From contig NZ_FQUX01000003.1 in assembly GCF_900129275.1 (NCBI RefSeq), positions 248,001-312,000 of the forward strand: a DNA stretch of 64,000 nt. Direction: 5' to 3'. This stretch comes from Arenibacter palladensis. GTDB taxonomy: Bacteria; Bacteroidota; Bacteroidia; Flavobacteriales; Flavobacteriaceae. Positions 52,629 to 61,755 of the stretch are shown one piece after another; positions within the stretch are counted from its first letter, which is position 1; every line of letters begins with the position of its first letter. The translations under genes were made by a program, and so were the position numbers. The notes beneath the pieces were generated by a model that saw nothing but the letters and a program-made list of their open reading frames with translations, was not told where the DNA came from and ran no database searches.

Positions 52629-52670
52629 CAAAGTTCGGAAATTGCGGTGTTTTATCTATGATAATTATCA
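52629..52670 (-). promoter_or_regulatory. TGAY-N4-RTCA site and -7 box for cardiolipin synthase
   Basis: Fully symmetric palindrome TGATAATTATCA at 52659-52670. The minus-strand box GAACTTTG (7 of 8) at 52636-52629 is 34 bases away, one less than all others, so this is the weakest fit to the rule. Confidence 0.5.
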
Positions 52671-52849
52671 GCTAATGATAGCATGGAGCTAATTTCAGCT
52701 AACTCCTATAGCGGAGAATGGAAAATACAAAACCCTTAAAACAAAATATTTATGCTTTAAGGGTTGTATGCAGTCCTTATTATGTTGTTTCCAGGAATTC
52801 TGAAAACTAGTTTTAATCCAGAATCAACTGGATTTTTGGGTTACTATAC

Positions 52850-53401
52850 CTACGAATGGGCCAGCTTGCCCGCGAGGATGCCCGGGACTTTAAATAATTG
52901 TGCAATTGACTTAAAAAGTCCCATTGATTTAAAGGGTACAAAATCAAACCTGAGAATAGTTTCCGGAGATTCATCACCTGCAATGGTTAGTCCGTTCACT
53001 ATCTCAAAGTCCAAAAACTTAATTCCGTCTGCACGTTCTTCGTATCTATCACTATAGATTATTTTACTCCCAGATTTTCCAAGATAAAATCTGAATGCAC
53101 TGTAAGAACCTGTTTCCAAGCTAAGAACGCTTTTGGATTTTAGAAAAAGTCCTGTATGCATACCTTTGATAGGTATGGCAGCCTGACCCGGGAAGTCCGC
53201 AATAAAATGCTCCTGCCCCTTAGTATCTATAGCAGAAAACTTAGTAATGTTCAAATTCATTTCGGACACTTTCATATCCTCGGCGTAGCTGTTCCTTAGT
53301 ACCAAATCCTTTATACATTTTCCTTCTGAATCCAATAGGTACCTATCGGAAAGCTGCGGTACCACTTGCCAAGTCTTGGGATAAAAATTCATTTTTTTCA
53401 T
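52850..53401 (-). CDS. Conserved protein of unknown function
   Basis: 183 residues from ATG 53401 (MKKMNFYPKTWQVVPQL). A longer frame from 53446 is rejected because a perfect -7 box (TAAATTTG) lies at 53435-53428 on the minus strand, downstream of that codon. No signal peptide or membrane segment. Mixed strands and loops (NLNITKFSAIDTKGQEHFIADF, GSYSAFRFYLGKSGSKIIYSD); ends LFKVPGILAGKLAHS. Not recognised. It is outside the TGAY-N4-RTCA set. Confidence 0.65.
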   Translation of the reverse strand: MKKMNFYPKTWQVVPQLSDRYLLDSEGKCIKDLVLRNSYAEDMKVSEMNLNITKFSAIDTKGQEHFIADFPGQAAIPIKGMHTGLFLKSKSVLSLETGSYSAFRFYLGKSGSKIIYSDRYEERADGIKFLDFEIVNGLTIAGDESPETILRFDFVPFKSMGLFKSIAQLFKVPGILAGKLAHS

Positions 53402-53427
53402 AACGGAGTATTTAAAGAATACGCCTA

Positions 53428-53435
53428 CAAATTTA
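53428..53435 (-). promoter_or_regulatory. -7 box of the 52850 gene
   Basis: TAAATTTG on the minus strand, perfect TAnnTTTG. It decides the start of the following gene. No regulator palindrome at the standard distance. Confidence 0.55.
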
Positions 53436-53446
53436 TAGCCATACAC

Positions 53447-53837
53447 TTCCTCATGAAACAGCAGGATTTTCCAATTTATATGCTATTTTAACCACATGTT
53501 GAATATGATTCTTTAAGCAATGCTAATATTTAGCATACTTGGACCAATACCAATACAGAGTACTTTACAAGTTCCTAAAGTTGTTGCGATATCCAAGAGG
53601 TTAAACTGTAGGAAATAATAATTGTAAATGCAATTATTCTGGAATTCGCTATTTGGATAAAAGTGATTTTCTAAAGCCTTTATTGGGTAGTATGAACGAA
53701 ACTATCTTCAAAAAAAGTTCGGTATTATTTGGATCCTAGTTTCTTTAAATGATCGTAATACATGGTCTAAACATAATTACACTAGTGTTTGCGCTAGCAT
53801 TATTACATCTTGGGTGCAACCCTTAGCCACCTATCTT
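53447..53837. other. Intergenic region with two inverted repeats
   Basis: Two inverted repeats: ATGCTAA-TAT-TTAGCAT at 53520-53536 and AATAATTG-TAAATG-CAATTATT at 53617-53638. Neither has the TGAY-N4-RTCA form. No gene was found. They could be terminators of the 53838 gene or binding sites. Confidence 0.4.
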
Positions 53838-54383
53838 CTAGAAGGTAATATTTACGAATGGAAGTATGGGACTGGTATATACACTTTCATCTTCCTTATA
53901 CAGCAAATTGTACTTTGCCCCTACCGATATTTTTTCGTTTATATTCCACCCTAAACCTACAAAGAGTGCAGAGTCCCAAAAATCATCGGTAACTTTTCCC
54001 GTGGGGGTCTCGGTTTTGGTATTCACCTTAAGCTGGGCAAATTCCAACAAGGTGGTTAGTTGTCTGATAGGCCTATACTGGGATATGATGTTAGCTCCAA
54101 AAGTAGTGGTATTCTGCAAATCCTTGATGGAGGTATAACTGCCCTGAATTCCTCCACCTAGACTCACTTTATTGCTTACTGCATATATTAAATTTGGAGC
54201 TAAACTAATATTGGTGCCCCCAACAAAACTCAATCCAAACCCAAAGCCAAATTTTAATCTGTTTTCAGTTTTGGAAGTACTATCCACTACCGCGATATCT
54301 GTAGTCTGGCAAAATAAATTTTCACTGTATAGGAACACTACAAGAACAGTGGTCATGGTTAAAAGGAATCTATTCAATTTCAT
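53838..54383 (-). CDS. Exported beta-rich protein (probable outer-membrane barrel)
   Basis: 181 residues with a signal peptide (MKLNRFLLTMTTVLVVFLYSENLFCQ). The mature part has alternating strands (RLKFGFGFGLSFVGGTNISLAPNLIYAVSNKVSLGGGI, SAKYNLLYK) and ends in a typical outer-membrane C-terminal aromatic, PFVNITF. It has no name that I recognise. No regulon site in front. Function unknown. Confidence 0.7.
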   Translation of the reverse strand: MKLNRFLLTMTTVLVVFLYSENLFCQTTDIAVVDSTSKTENRLKFGFGFGLSFVGGTNISLAPNLIYAVSNKVSLGGGIQGSYTSIKDLQNTTTFGANIISQYRPIRQLTTLLEFAQLKVNTKTETPTGKVTDDFWDSALFVGLGWNINEKISVGAKYNLLYKEDESVYTSPILPFVNITF

Positions 54384-54608
54384 ATTTGTGATGTTAATGG
54401 TTGGTTCTATTTAAAAGCTATGTTTAGATTATTCAAGATATGGCTTTTTTTAACATAATTCAATATTTATTTTGCTGCATGGAACCATCAAGATGAACCC
54501 GTTTCTATTAAATCCGGAGTCTTTGCCATATATTAACCAAGGAAAGTAGCATCTTACAACCACAAAAGGGGAAGTGCTTATATACTATTAGGGTTTTAAT
54601 AAATAGCA

Positions 54609-54616
54609 TATATTTG
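54609..54616 (+). promoter_or_regulatory. -7 box of the PhoD-type gene
   Basis: TATATTTG, perfect TAnnTTTG; no TGAY-N4-RTCA site 35 bases before it. It favours the second ATG (54636) as the start over the one at 54624. Confidence 0.5.
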
Positions 54617-54635
54617 ATTTAGAATGTTATTTAAA

Positions 54636-56066
54636 ATGATCAAAAAATACATCTTGAAAAAGAATATTATTGCCTTAATAGGAACTTTTGTTGTACTGAT
54701 TTCCAATTTACATGCACAAAATAGTGACCACGTATATTTTACCAACGGTTTTAAGATTGGGGAATTAACCCATAGCTCTGCAGTAGTATGGACCAGATTG
54801 TGTAAATCCGAAAAACCGGTACCCATAAAACATCAACAAAAAGGGGCTCCCTTTAGAAGTCCCATCGACTTTGACAATAATATGCCGGTAAATGAAATGG
54901 ACGGGGCCGTGGAGGGTTCCTTCGGGCAGATAAGCATAGAAGTGCGTTCTAAAGATACGGTAATAAACACTCCTTGGGAATATGTTTCTGAGTATAAGGA
55001 CTTTACTTTAAAACGCAGGATTACAGGCCTAAAATCCAATACTGAACATACAGTGACCGTTAAGGGCAGAAAATCAACTGAAGCGCCCATTACCGAAATA
55101 CAGGGAAGGTTTACTACAGCTCCGCTGGCAAATGAGGTAACACCGGTACTTTTCACCTCTTCCACTTGTCAGTATTTTTGGTCTTATGACGATCCTGAAA
55201 GAGGGTTTAAGATATATGATAATATGCTTAAATTAAATCCGCTGTTCCACTGCCAAACGGGAGATTACGTTTATTATGACAAAGCCGGACCCATGGCCTA
55301 CAATATGGAATTGGCCAGACATAAATGGCACGCCATTAATTCCTGGCCATCATTGAATAATTTCTACAATAATACCCCCCTTTACTTACAAAAGGACGAC
55401 CACGATGTATTAAAGGATGATGCCATGCCCAACTCTACCCCTTTTGGAGAACTGAGTTTTGAGGATGGCCTGTTAATTTGGAACGAACAAGCCCCGATTA
55501 TGGATAAATCCTATAGAACCTTTAGGTGGGGAAAAGATCTACAAATTTGGATGGTAGAAGGCAGGGATTATAGAAGTGACAATAAGGCCCCGGACGGGGA
55601 GGACAAGAGTATTTGGGGCAAGGAGCAGATAGAGTGGTTTAAGCAAACGGTGGAAGCCTCAGATGCTACATTCAAAATCCTTAGTTCTCCCACTCCTGTG
55701 GTGGGGCCCGACAGGGCAAAAGGAAAAATTGACAACCACTCCAATGATTCATTTAAAACAGAGGGAAATTGGTTGCGCAAATACCTTTCCGATCAAAAAA
55801 TGTTCGTTATCAATGGGGATAGACATTGGCAATATGTGTCTGTTGATCCTGATACTGGACTGATGGAGTTTAGTCAAGGCCCCTCCAGCGACTCCCATGC
55901 CCAGGGATGGGATGCCAACGACATACGCCCAGAGCATAAATTCTTAAGGGTCAAAGGTGGTTTTTTGGCCGTAAAAGTACATCGGGAAGGGAATACCCCT
56001 ATGATAGAGTTTATTCATTATGATGTTGATGGCAATATTGTGAACAAGGAAACCATAAGTAGGTGA
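54636..56066 (+). CDS. phoD: PhoD-like alkaline phosphatase
   Basis: 476 residues from ATG 54636 (MIKKYILKK); a start at 54624 would lie at or just upstream of the predicted transcription start. Signal peptide up to about LHAQ. PhoD/metallophosphatase motifs: SAVVWTRL, CQTGDYVYY (Asp-Tyr), the KDDHDVLKDDAMP loop, VEGRDYRS and INGDRHWQYV. Phosphodiesterase/monoesterase that releases phosphate from organic phosphates in the periplasm. The next gene is a sugar isomerase after 62 bases. Confidence 0.88.
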   Translation: MIKKYILKKNIIALIGTFVVLISNLHAQNSDHVYFTNGFKIGELTHSSAVVWTRLCKSEKPVPIKHQQKGAPFRSPIDFDNNMPVNEMDGAVEGSFGQISIEVRSKDTVINTPWEYVSEYKDFTLKRRITGLKSNTEHTVTVKGRKSTEAPITEIQGRFTTAPLANEVTPVLFTSSTCQYFWSYDDPERGFKIYDNMLKLNPLFHCQTGDYVYYDKAGPMAYNMELARHKWHAINSWPSLNNFYNNTPLYLQKDDHDVLKDDAMPNSTPFGELSFEDGLLIWNEQAPIMDKSYRTFRWGKDLQIWMVEGRDYRSDNKAPDGEDKSIWGKEQIEWFKQTVEASDATFKILSSPTPVVGPDRAKGKIDNHSNDSFKTEGNWLRKYLSDQKMFVINGDRHWQYVSVDPDTGLMEFSQGPSSDSHAQGWDANDIRPEHKFLRVKGGFLAVKVHREGNTPMIEFIHYDVDGNIVNKETISR

Positions 56067-56128
56067 AAATTAACTAACTTCATACATAATTAGGCCATTC
56101 TACATCCTACGACTTAAAATATTGCTAA

Positions 56129-57022
56129 ATGAACAGGAGAAATTTTATTGGGAGAACAGCAGTCCTTAGTGCCGCGACTTTATTACCCATGAGTTCTTTT
56201 TCCCTATTGGGACAATCGAAATACAAGATGGGCTATCAGCTATTTTCGGTACGTACAGATATGGCAAAAGATCCTCTTGCCACCATAAAGGCCTTGAAGG
56301 AAATGGGCTATGAAGACTTTGAATTCTACGGTTTTGATGCGGATAAAGGCCTTATTTATGGCTATACACCCTCCGAATTGAAGCACATTTTGGATGACCT
56401 TCAATTATCAATTACAAGCGGACATTACAGCTTTTCCCCCTATTTGGAAAAATCCGAGGACGAGCTTAAACACTATGTAAACCAATATATTATAGCGGCA
56501 AGGGCATTGGACAGCAAATATATCACCTGGCCCTATATAGCTCCCGAACAAAGGACCTTGGACAACTTTAAATTAATGTCCTACAAACTTAATCTCATAG
56601 GCCAACAAGTAAATGAGGCCGGGTTAGGATTCGCCTATCACAATCACGGCTACGAATTTGAAGATTACGGTGGACAAACGGGTTTCGATATTATTATCAA
56701 TGAAACCGATGCCAAGCTTGTAAAACTTCAAATGGATATGTACTGGGTAATGCATTCCTCCAAACAGACTCCAAAGGAATTAATAGAAAAACAACCAGGA
56801 CGTTACGTAATGTGGCATATCAAGGACATGGATAAAATTAGTAGGGACTATTCAGAATTGGGCAATGGATCCATTGACTATCATTCAATTCTACCGGATC
56901 CCAAAGCATCGGGATTGGAGTACTATTATTTGGAGCAAGGGGGAAATTTTACGAACAGTCCAATGAAAAGCGCTGCGGATAGCGCCGAATATTGTAAAAA
57001 ACACCTGCGCCAATATTTGTAA
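56129..57022 (+). CDS. Secreted sugar phosphate isomerase/epimerase-like protein (TIM barrel)
   Basis: 297 residues with a Tat-type signal peptide (MNRRNFIGRTAVLSAATLLP). The mature part is an AP-endonuclease-2-like TIM barrel: MGYQLFSVRTDMAKDP, GFAYHNHGYEFE, LQMDMYWVMHSS, MWHIKDMDK and the end EYYYLEQGG. Glu and His residues that bind a metal are visible in HNHGYEFE. Xylose isomerase-like epimerase of Bacteroidota; the substrate is unknown. Likely co-transcribed with phoD. Confidence 0.85.
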   Translation: MNRRNFIGRTAVLSAATLLPMSSFSLLGQSKYKMGYQLFSVRTDMAKDPLATIKALKEMGYEDFEFYGFDADKGLIYGYTPSELKHILDDLQLSITSGHYSFSPYLEKSEDELKHYVNQYIIAARALDSKYITWPYIAPEQRTLDNFKLMSYKLNLIGQQVNEAGLGFAYHNHGYEFEDYGGQTGFDIIINETDAKLVKLQMDMYWVMHSSKQTPKELIEKQPGRYVMWHIKDMDKISRDYSELGNGSIDYHSILPDPKASGLEYYYLEQGGNFTNSPMKSAADSAEYCKKHLRQYL

Positions 57023-57454
57023 ACCTTTCCCAAGATATTATTAGACCTGAACCTTTTTATTGAATAACATTTTTGATATAGGTAAATTACCTCATTAAGG
57101 CATCGGAAGGAAAGTAGTGTACTGATCATGCAATGATGGACATTTTAGTAATTCGGCTCCTAACATTCTTTTGACTCTCGAAATTTCAAAATAAAAGGTA
57201 TTAAACCTCAGGGCAAGCCCTGAACCCAATCATAGGAATCGACCCAAGGGTCGAGGTATTGAACCTAGATCCCGCCGAAAAAGGTGGGATTAGTTCAACT
57301 TGCAATTTTCAGTGCGTCTTACTGACTTCTCAAAATTGAGTTTCACTAATAAACAATAAATCAATGGTCAACAATCCATACTTTTTTTATATCTACTGCC
57401 ACAACTGAACCTCAATCCTTATTTTTGCCAAATATTCATTATTGCATTCTGGTC
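57023..57454. other. Intergenic region with a compact cluster of hairpins
   Basis: Holds three inverted repeats in 83 bases: TCAGGGC-AA-GCCCTGA (57208-57223), CGACCC-AA-GGGTCG (57240-57253) and ATCCCGCC-GAAAAA-GGTGGGAT (57269-57290, one G-T pair). A 12-base direct repeat GGTATTRAACCT flanks the first two (57197-57208 and 57255-57266). No gene was found. It looks like a repetitive extragenic element; a T-run is missing. Confidence 0.5.
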
Positions 57455-58753
57455 ATGAACAACGGTTTAAGACGATTACTTTACGATTACCTTATCCAAT
57501 CTGGTCTGGAAGCCAATGCGGCTGCCTACCTAAATGCCCTAATTCTGTTCATTGGAATAATTTTAGTGGCTTTACTGATGGATTATATTCTTTGGAAACT
57601 ATTCCGTTTCTTGTCGGTGAGGTTCGCCAGGAGATCCAAGACCAATTTTGATGATTTTTTAGTATTCAATAAAGTACCGCGATATGTGGCACATATTATT
57701 CCTTTAATATTGTTGTACAGGTACCTTCCCTTGGCCTTCCTAGATTTCGAAAATACGGAGGGCATTATATTGAAGTCAATCGAAATACTTGCCGTAATCC
57801 TGGTTTTGGTGCTGATTAGAAGCTTGCTCCTAAGTATCAAGGACTATTTAAAAACCTTGCCCCATATGAAGGACAAGCCGTTGGATAGTTATATTCAGGT
57901 ATTTATGATATTCGCTTGGATCGGGGGCATCCTAACTCTTTTTGCCGTATTGACAGACACTACCATTTGGAAATTCTTTACCGCCTTGGGTGCTGCTTCG
58001 GCAGTGATTCTTTTAATTTTTAAAGATACCATTTTGGGTCTTGTAGCCAGCATTCAGGTAAGTATCAATGACATGGTCCGGATTGGGGATTGGGTTACCT
58101 TTGAAAAATTTGGAGCCGATGGCAATGTTACCGAAATTTCACTTGCCACGGTAAAAGTCCAGAATTTTGACAAGACCATTACTACAATTCCTACCTATTC
58201 ACTTATTTCGGATTCGTTCAAAAACTGGAGAGGAATGCAGGCTTCCGGAGGTCGTAGGATTAAACGCGCCCTGCTTATAAAACAGAAAAGCATCAAATTC
58301 CTTACTGCAGATAATATTGAAACCTTAAAAGGTATTCAGATAATTGCCAAATATGTAGAAACTAGAAATAGCACCATAGATACCTATAACAAAGAGCACG
58401 ATATTGATAAACAATTGGCCATAAACGGAAGGAACTTGACCAATATTGGTGTTTTTAGAAAATATGCGGAAACTTACTTAAAAAACCATTCTGCCATAAA
58501 CCAGACGATGACCCTAATGACCAGGCAGTTACCCCCTACTCCTCAAGGCATACCTTTGGAAATCTACGCCTTTAGCAGTGATAAGCGTTGGGAAAACTAC
58601 GAATATATAATGGCCGATATTTTTGACCACTTGTTGGCGGCCCTGCCCTATTTTGAATTGGAAGTATTTGAACTCCCTACCTCTTTTAACGATGGTTTGC
58701 ATAAAGTGGAAAATGGAATGGAAGGGCCACATTTCAAAGATGGAATGCCATAA
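57455..58753 (+). CDS. ybdG: YbdG-like mechanosensitive channel (MscS superfamily)
   Basis: 432 residues from ATG 57455 (MNNGLRRLLYDYLIQSGLEANAAAYL); a TTG frame from 57425 was not used. Three N-terminal membrane helices (about 26-46, 73-92, 110-128), two more near 148-195, then the MscS soluble domain with the YbdG-type signature RIGDWVTFEKFGADGNVTEISLATVKV and TIPTYSLISDSFKNWRGMQ. Miniconductance channel in the inner membrane. Not part of the regulon. Confidence 0.92.
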   Translation: MNNGLRRLLYDYLIQSGLEANAAAYLNALILFIGIILVALLMDYILWKLFRFLSVRFARRSKTNFDDFLVFNKVPRYVAHIIPLILLYRYLPLAFLDFENTEGIILKSIEILAVILVLVLIRSLLLSIKDYLKTLPHMKDKPLDSYIQVFMIFAWIGGILTLFAVLTDTTIWKFFTALGAASAVILLIFKDTILGLVASIQVSINDMVRIGDWVTFEKFGADGNVTEISLATVKVQNFDKTITTIPTYSLISDSFKNWRGMQASGGRRIKRALLIKQKSIKFLTADNIETLKGIQIIAKYVETRNSTIDTYNKEHDIDKQLAINGRNLTNIGVFRKYAETYLKNHSAINQTMTLMTRQLPPTPQGIPLEIYAFSSDKRWENYEYIMADIFDHLLAALPYFELEVFELPTSFNDGLHKVENGMEGPHFKDGMP

Positions 58754-58802
58754 TTATTGGAAATGAAACCTTGGTTTCGATGTTTTCCATTAAATTAAAA
58801 GT

Positions 58803-59408
58803 ATGAATCGAATATTAATTTTGTTTGCACATCCAAAATTTGAACAATCCAGAGCGAACAAAGCTCTGGTCGAAATGGTGGAAAATAAAGAGGGGGTTAC
58901 CTTTCATGACCTGTATGAGCGCTATCCTGATTTTAACATAGATATCATAAGTGAAAAAAAACTTTTGACCGACCACGATGTTATTATTTGGCACCATCCC
59001 TTTTATTGGTACAGTTGTCCGCCCTTGATGAAACAATGGATGGATGTTGTCCTGGAATTCGGATGGGCCTATGGCGCAAATGGTAAGGCCCTACAGTCCA
59101 AAAAATGTTTAAATGTTATTACCACAGGTGGAACCAGGGCCGTTTACTGTTCCGAAGGAAGCAACAACTATTCTGTAAATGAATTTTTACGACCCTTTGA
59201 ACAGACCGCTAGACTCTGTAATATGGAATACCTTCCCCCATTTACGGTTATGGGAACCCATAACATGTCCGATGAAGAGCTGGAAGACTATACCTTAAAA
59301 TATGAACAATTGATATGCGAATTAAGGCAAAGCCTTCCTTTTGACAAGATCAAAAACTGTGAATTCTTAAATGACGCCCCCCAACTTAAAAAAGTAACCA
59401 CCAAATGA
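58803..59408 (+). CDS. kefF: KefF-like NAD(P)H:quinone oxidoreductase
   Basis: 201 residues, flavodoxin-2 fold. ILILFAHPKFEQSRANKAL (FMN-binding), DVIIWHHPFYWYSCPPLMKQWMD, then NVITTGGTRAVY. FMN reductase that regulates Kef potassium-efflux systems. It overlaps the Kef antiporter gene by 4 bases (ATGA), which identifies it as the ancillary protein of that antiporter. Confidence 0.93.
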   Translation: MNRILILFAHPKFEQSRANKALVEMVENKEGVTFHDLYERYPDFNIDIISEKKLLTDHDVIIWHHPFYWYSCPPLMKQWMDVVLEFGWAYGANGKALQSKKCLNVITTGGTRAVYCSEGSNNYSVNEFLRPFEQTARLCNMEYLPPFTVMGTHNMSDEELEDYTLKYEQLICELRQSLPFDKIKNCEFLNDAPQLKKVTTK

Positions 59409-61291
59409 GCGGTAGCATTCTTTTTGCAGCGATAGTTTTTCTAACCGGTGCCATTATTTGTGTTCCTATAGCCAAAAAGTTTGGATTAAGTTCCGTTCTA
59501 GGCTATCTCTTGGCCGGAATATTGATAGGGCCTTATATTTTGGGCTTTGTTGGGGACGAAGGTCAGGACATACTTCACTTTGCCGAGTTTGGTGTAGTCA
59601 TGATGCTTTTTCTCATAGGCCTTGAAATAGAACCAAAGAGTTTTTGGCAAATGAGAAAAACCATAATTGGTATGGGAGGCGCCCAAGTTTTGGGAACCAT
59701 GATCGTCTCCTTCCTTTTATTTACCACTATTGGATTTGATTGGAAAGTTTCGCTAATCATATCCATGGCAGTTTCCCTCTCTTCCACGGCCATAACCTTA
59801 CAGACTATTAAGGAAAATGGATTGATGAATACTACCTATGGTGCCTCATCTTTTTCCATTCTTCTTTTTCAGGATATTATTGTTATTTTGATGTTGGCAG
59901 TTATCCCTTTACTTACGGATTCTGAAAAAACTGCGATTGCCGACGACCATTCGGATCATATCTATCTACTTGAAAATTTGCCCTTAGGTTTTCAAGCTTT
60001 GGCCATTTTCCTTTCAGTCGTTACCGTGGTTCTTGCCGGACGTTATTTTTTTGTTCCCATGTTACGCCTAGTAGCCAAAACCAGACTAAGGGAACTATTG
60101 TCCGCCTCCGCACTGCTCATCGTTATTGCCCTAGCCTATCTTATGGAACTGGTTGGGTTAAGTCCGGCCTTGGGAGCCTTTCTAGGTGGGGTGGTATTAG
60201 CAACCAGTGAATTTAAACATGAACTGGAAAGCAATTTGGAACCCTTCAAAGGCCTATTGTTGGGCTTGTTCTTTATGGCCGTAGGCGCCTCCATTAATTT
60301 TATTGTTATTGGGGACAACCCCTTAATGATTAGTGGGCTGGTAGTAGCCGTAATAGTTTTAAAAGCCCTAATCCTATTCTTGGTGGGGGCCATTTTTAAG
60401 CTTAAGGCCGATCAAAGACTGCTGCTAACTATTGGGCTGGCCCAAATTGGGGAATTTGCTTTTGTTCTACTTTCCTTTGCCTTTCAATTGAATATTCTGG
60501 ATAGGGTTGAATTGGATATGATGTTGGTAGTAACGGCACTGACCATGACCCTAACGCCTATACTTGGAATTATAAATGAGAGATTGATCCTACCTCGGGT
60601 AGGAACCAAAAAAGCGGAAACCAGACCAGTGGATCACATTGCCAAGACCCACAAAGTAATTTTGGTAGGTTTTGGCCATTTCGGTAGTACGGTGGGAAGG
60701 TTCCTCAGATCCTATGGCATTGAAGCCACTATATTGGACAACGATTCCAACCGGGTAGACCTTCTAAGGAAAATGGGATTTGAAGTATATTATGGGGATG
60801 CCACCCGTATGGATCTATTGGAATCTGCAGGTATAGCAGAGGCCAAGATTCTAATATCGGCCATTGACAATAGCGATAACGTAATCCATTTAACGAAAAT
60901 GGTTAAGGAGAAATATCCCAATGTGAAGTTGATGTTACGAGCAAAAAATAGATATGATGCTTACGATTTACTAAATATGGGTGTTGAAGATGTGTACAGA
61001 GAATCTTTGGAAACCTCCGTTAAAATGGCTGGCGATGCTTTAAACTATTTAGGATTTAGAAAATACACCATATACAGACAGGCACAAAAATTTATTCAAT
61101 ACGATGAGGACAGCCTGAGACGATTGTCCAATAAACCCAAAACCAGGGAGGAGTATATTTTTAAGGCCAAAGAAGAGATCAAACAACAAGAAAAACAGTT
61201 AGAGGAAGATTTAAATAGGGGTATTATTGAATTTGACAATCATTGGGACAGCGAACAAATGAGAGCGGCCCATAATGCTCCCGAAAAGTAA
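59405..61291 (+). CDS. kefC: KefC-type potassium/proton antiporter
   Basis: 628 residues. A CPA2 membrane domain of about 12 segments (residues 1-390; GLSSVLGYLLAGILIGPYILG, SLSSTAITLQ) followed by an RCK/TrkA-N domain (KVILVGFGHFGSTVGRFL with GFGHFGS nucleotide-binding glycines, and YYGDATRMDLLESAGI) and a charged C-terminal tail. Glutathione-gated K+ efflux is the function of the family; Bacteroidota may use another thiol. Co-translated with the kefF-like gene. Confidence 0.93.
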   Translation: MSGSILFAAIVFLTGAIICVPIAKKFGLSSVLGYLLAGILIGPYILGFVGDEGQDILHFAEFGVVMMLFLIGLEIEPKSFWQMRKTIIGMGGAQVLGTMIVSFLLFTTIGFDWKVSLIISMAVSLSSTAITLQTIKENGLMNTTYGASSFSILLFQDIIVILMLAVIPLLTDSEKTAIADDHSDHIYLLENLPLGFQALAIFLSVVTVVLAGRYFFVPMLRLVAKTRLRELLSASALLIVIALAYLMELVGLSPALGAFLGGVVLATSEFKHELESNLEPFKGLLLGLFFMAVGASINFIVIGDNPLMISGLVVAVIVLKALILFLVGAIFKLKADQRLLLTIGLAQIGEFAFVLLSFAFQLNILDRVELDMMLVVTALTMTLTPILGIINERLILPRVGTKKAETRPVDHIAKTHKVILVGFGHFGSTVGRFLRSYGIEATILDNDSNRVDLLRKMGFEVYYGDATRMDLLESAGIAEAKILISAIDNSDNVIHLTKMVKEKYPNVKLMLRAKNRYDAYDLLNMGVEDVYRESLETSVKMAGDALNYLGFRKYTIYRQAQKFIQYDEDSLRRLSNKPKTREEYIFKAKEEIKQQEKQLEEDLNRGIIEFDNHWDSEQMRAAHNAPEK

Positions 61292-61755
61292 TTATGAGAT
61301 TATACCCTCTCTAAATGCTCCTTAGCAACTCATGAATTCTTTCTGCCATTAACCGAAATCGTTGTTTTACCCTATAAATAGCAATTCTGAGTTAAGTTAT
61401 CCATGTCTTTTGGAGCTGTTGAAGGCTCCATTTCCTTGAGAACTACTCAAACAAAAAATCACCAAAATTACATTTTATTGTACTGCCAATAACCAGACAG
61501 TACAGGATACCCAATACCCACTTTAGGCTTATTATTGTAGTACTTAAAAAAATGGTAAAAAAAGGAAATTCAAGAGACCGTTAAAAAAAGACCGTTCTTG
61601 TCAGTTTTACAAATTATTAAACAATTAACATAAAAATTGTAAACTTTATTATAAACAAACCTTTATGCGCCCTCAATTCTCTAATTTTGCAACTTTTCAA
61701 TTATCATAACCAATAAGTTAATTCTACTTTATAAATAACCAAACCATTAACCAAA
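61292..61755. other. Intergenic region before pntA with its promoter
   Basis: No gene was found. A perfect -7 box TAATTTTG is at 61682-61689; a TTTA in place of the -33 element lies 20 bases before it. GACCGTT occurs twice close together (61578-61610). No TGAY-N4-RTCA site is present, so pnt lies outside the regulon. Confidence 0.5.

Noticed and set aside
61622-61755. Regulator palindrome in front of pntA
   Set aside because: The -7 box at 61682 is perfect but the expected site position 61647-61658 has no palindrome.
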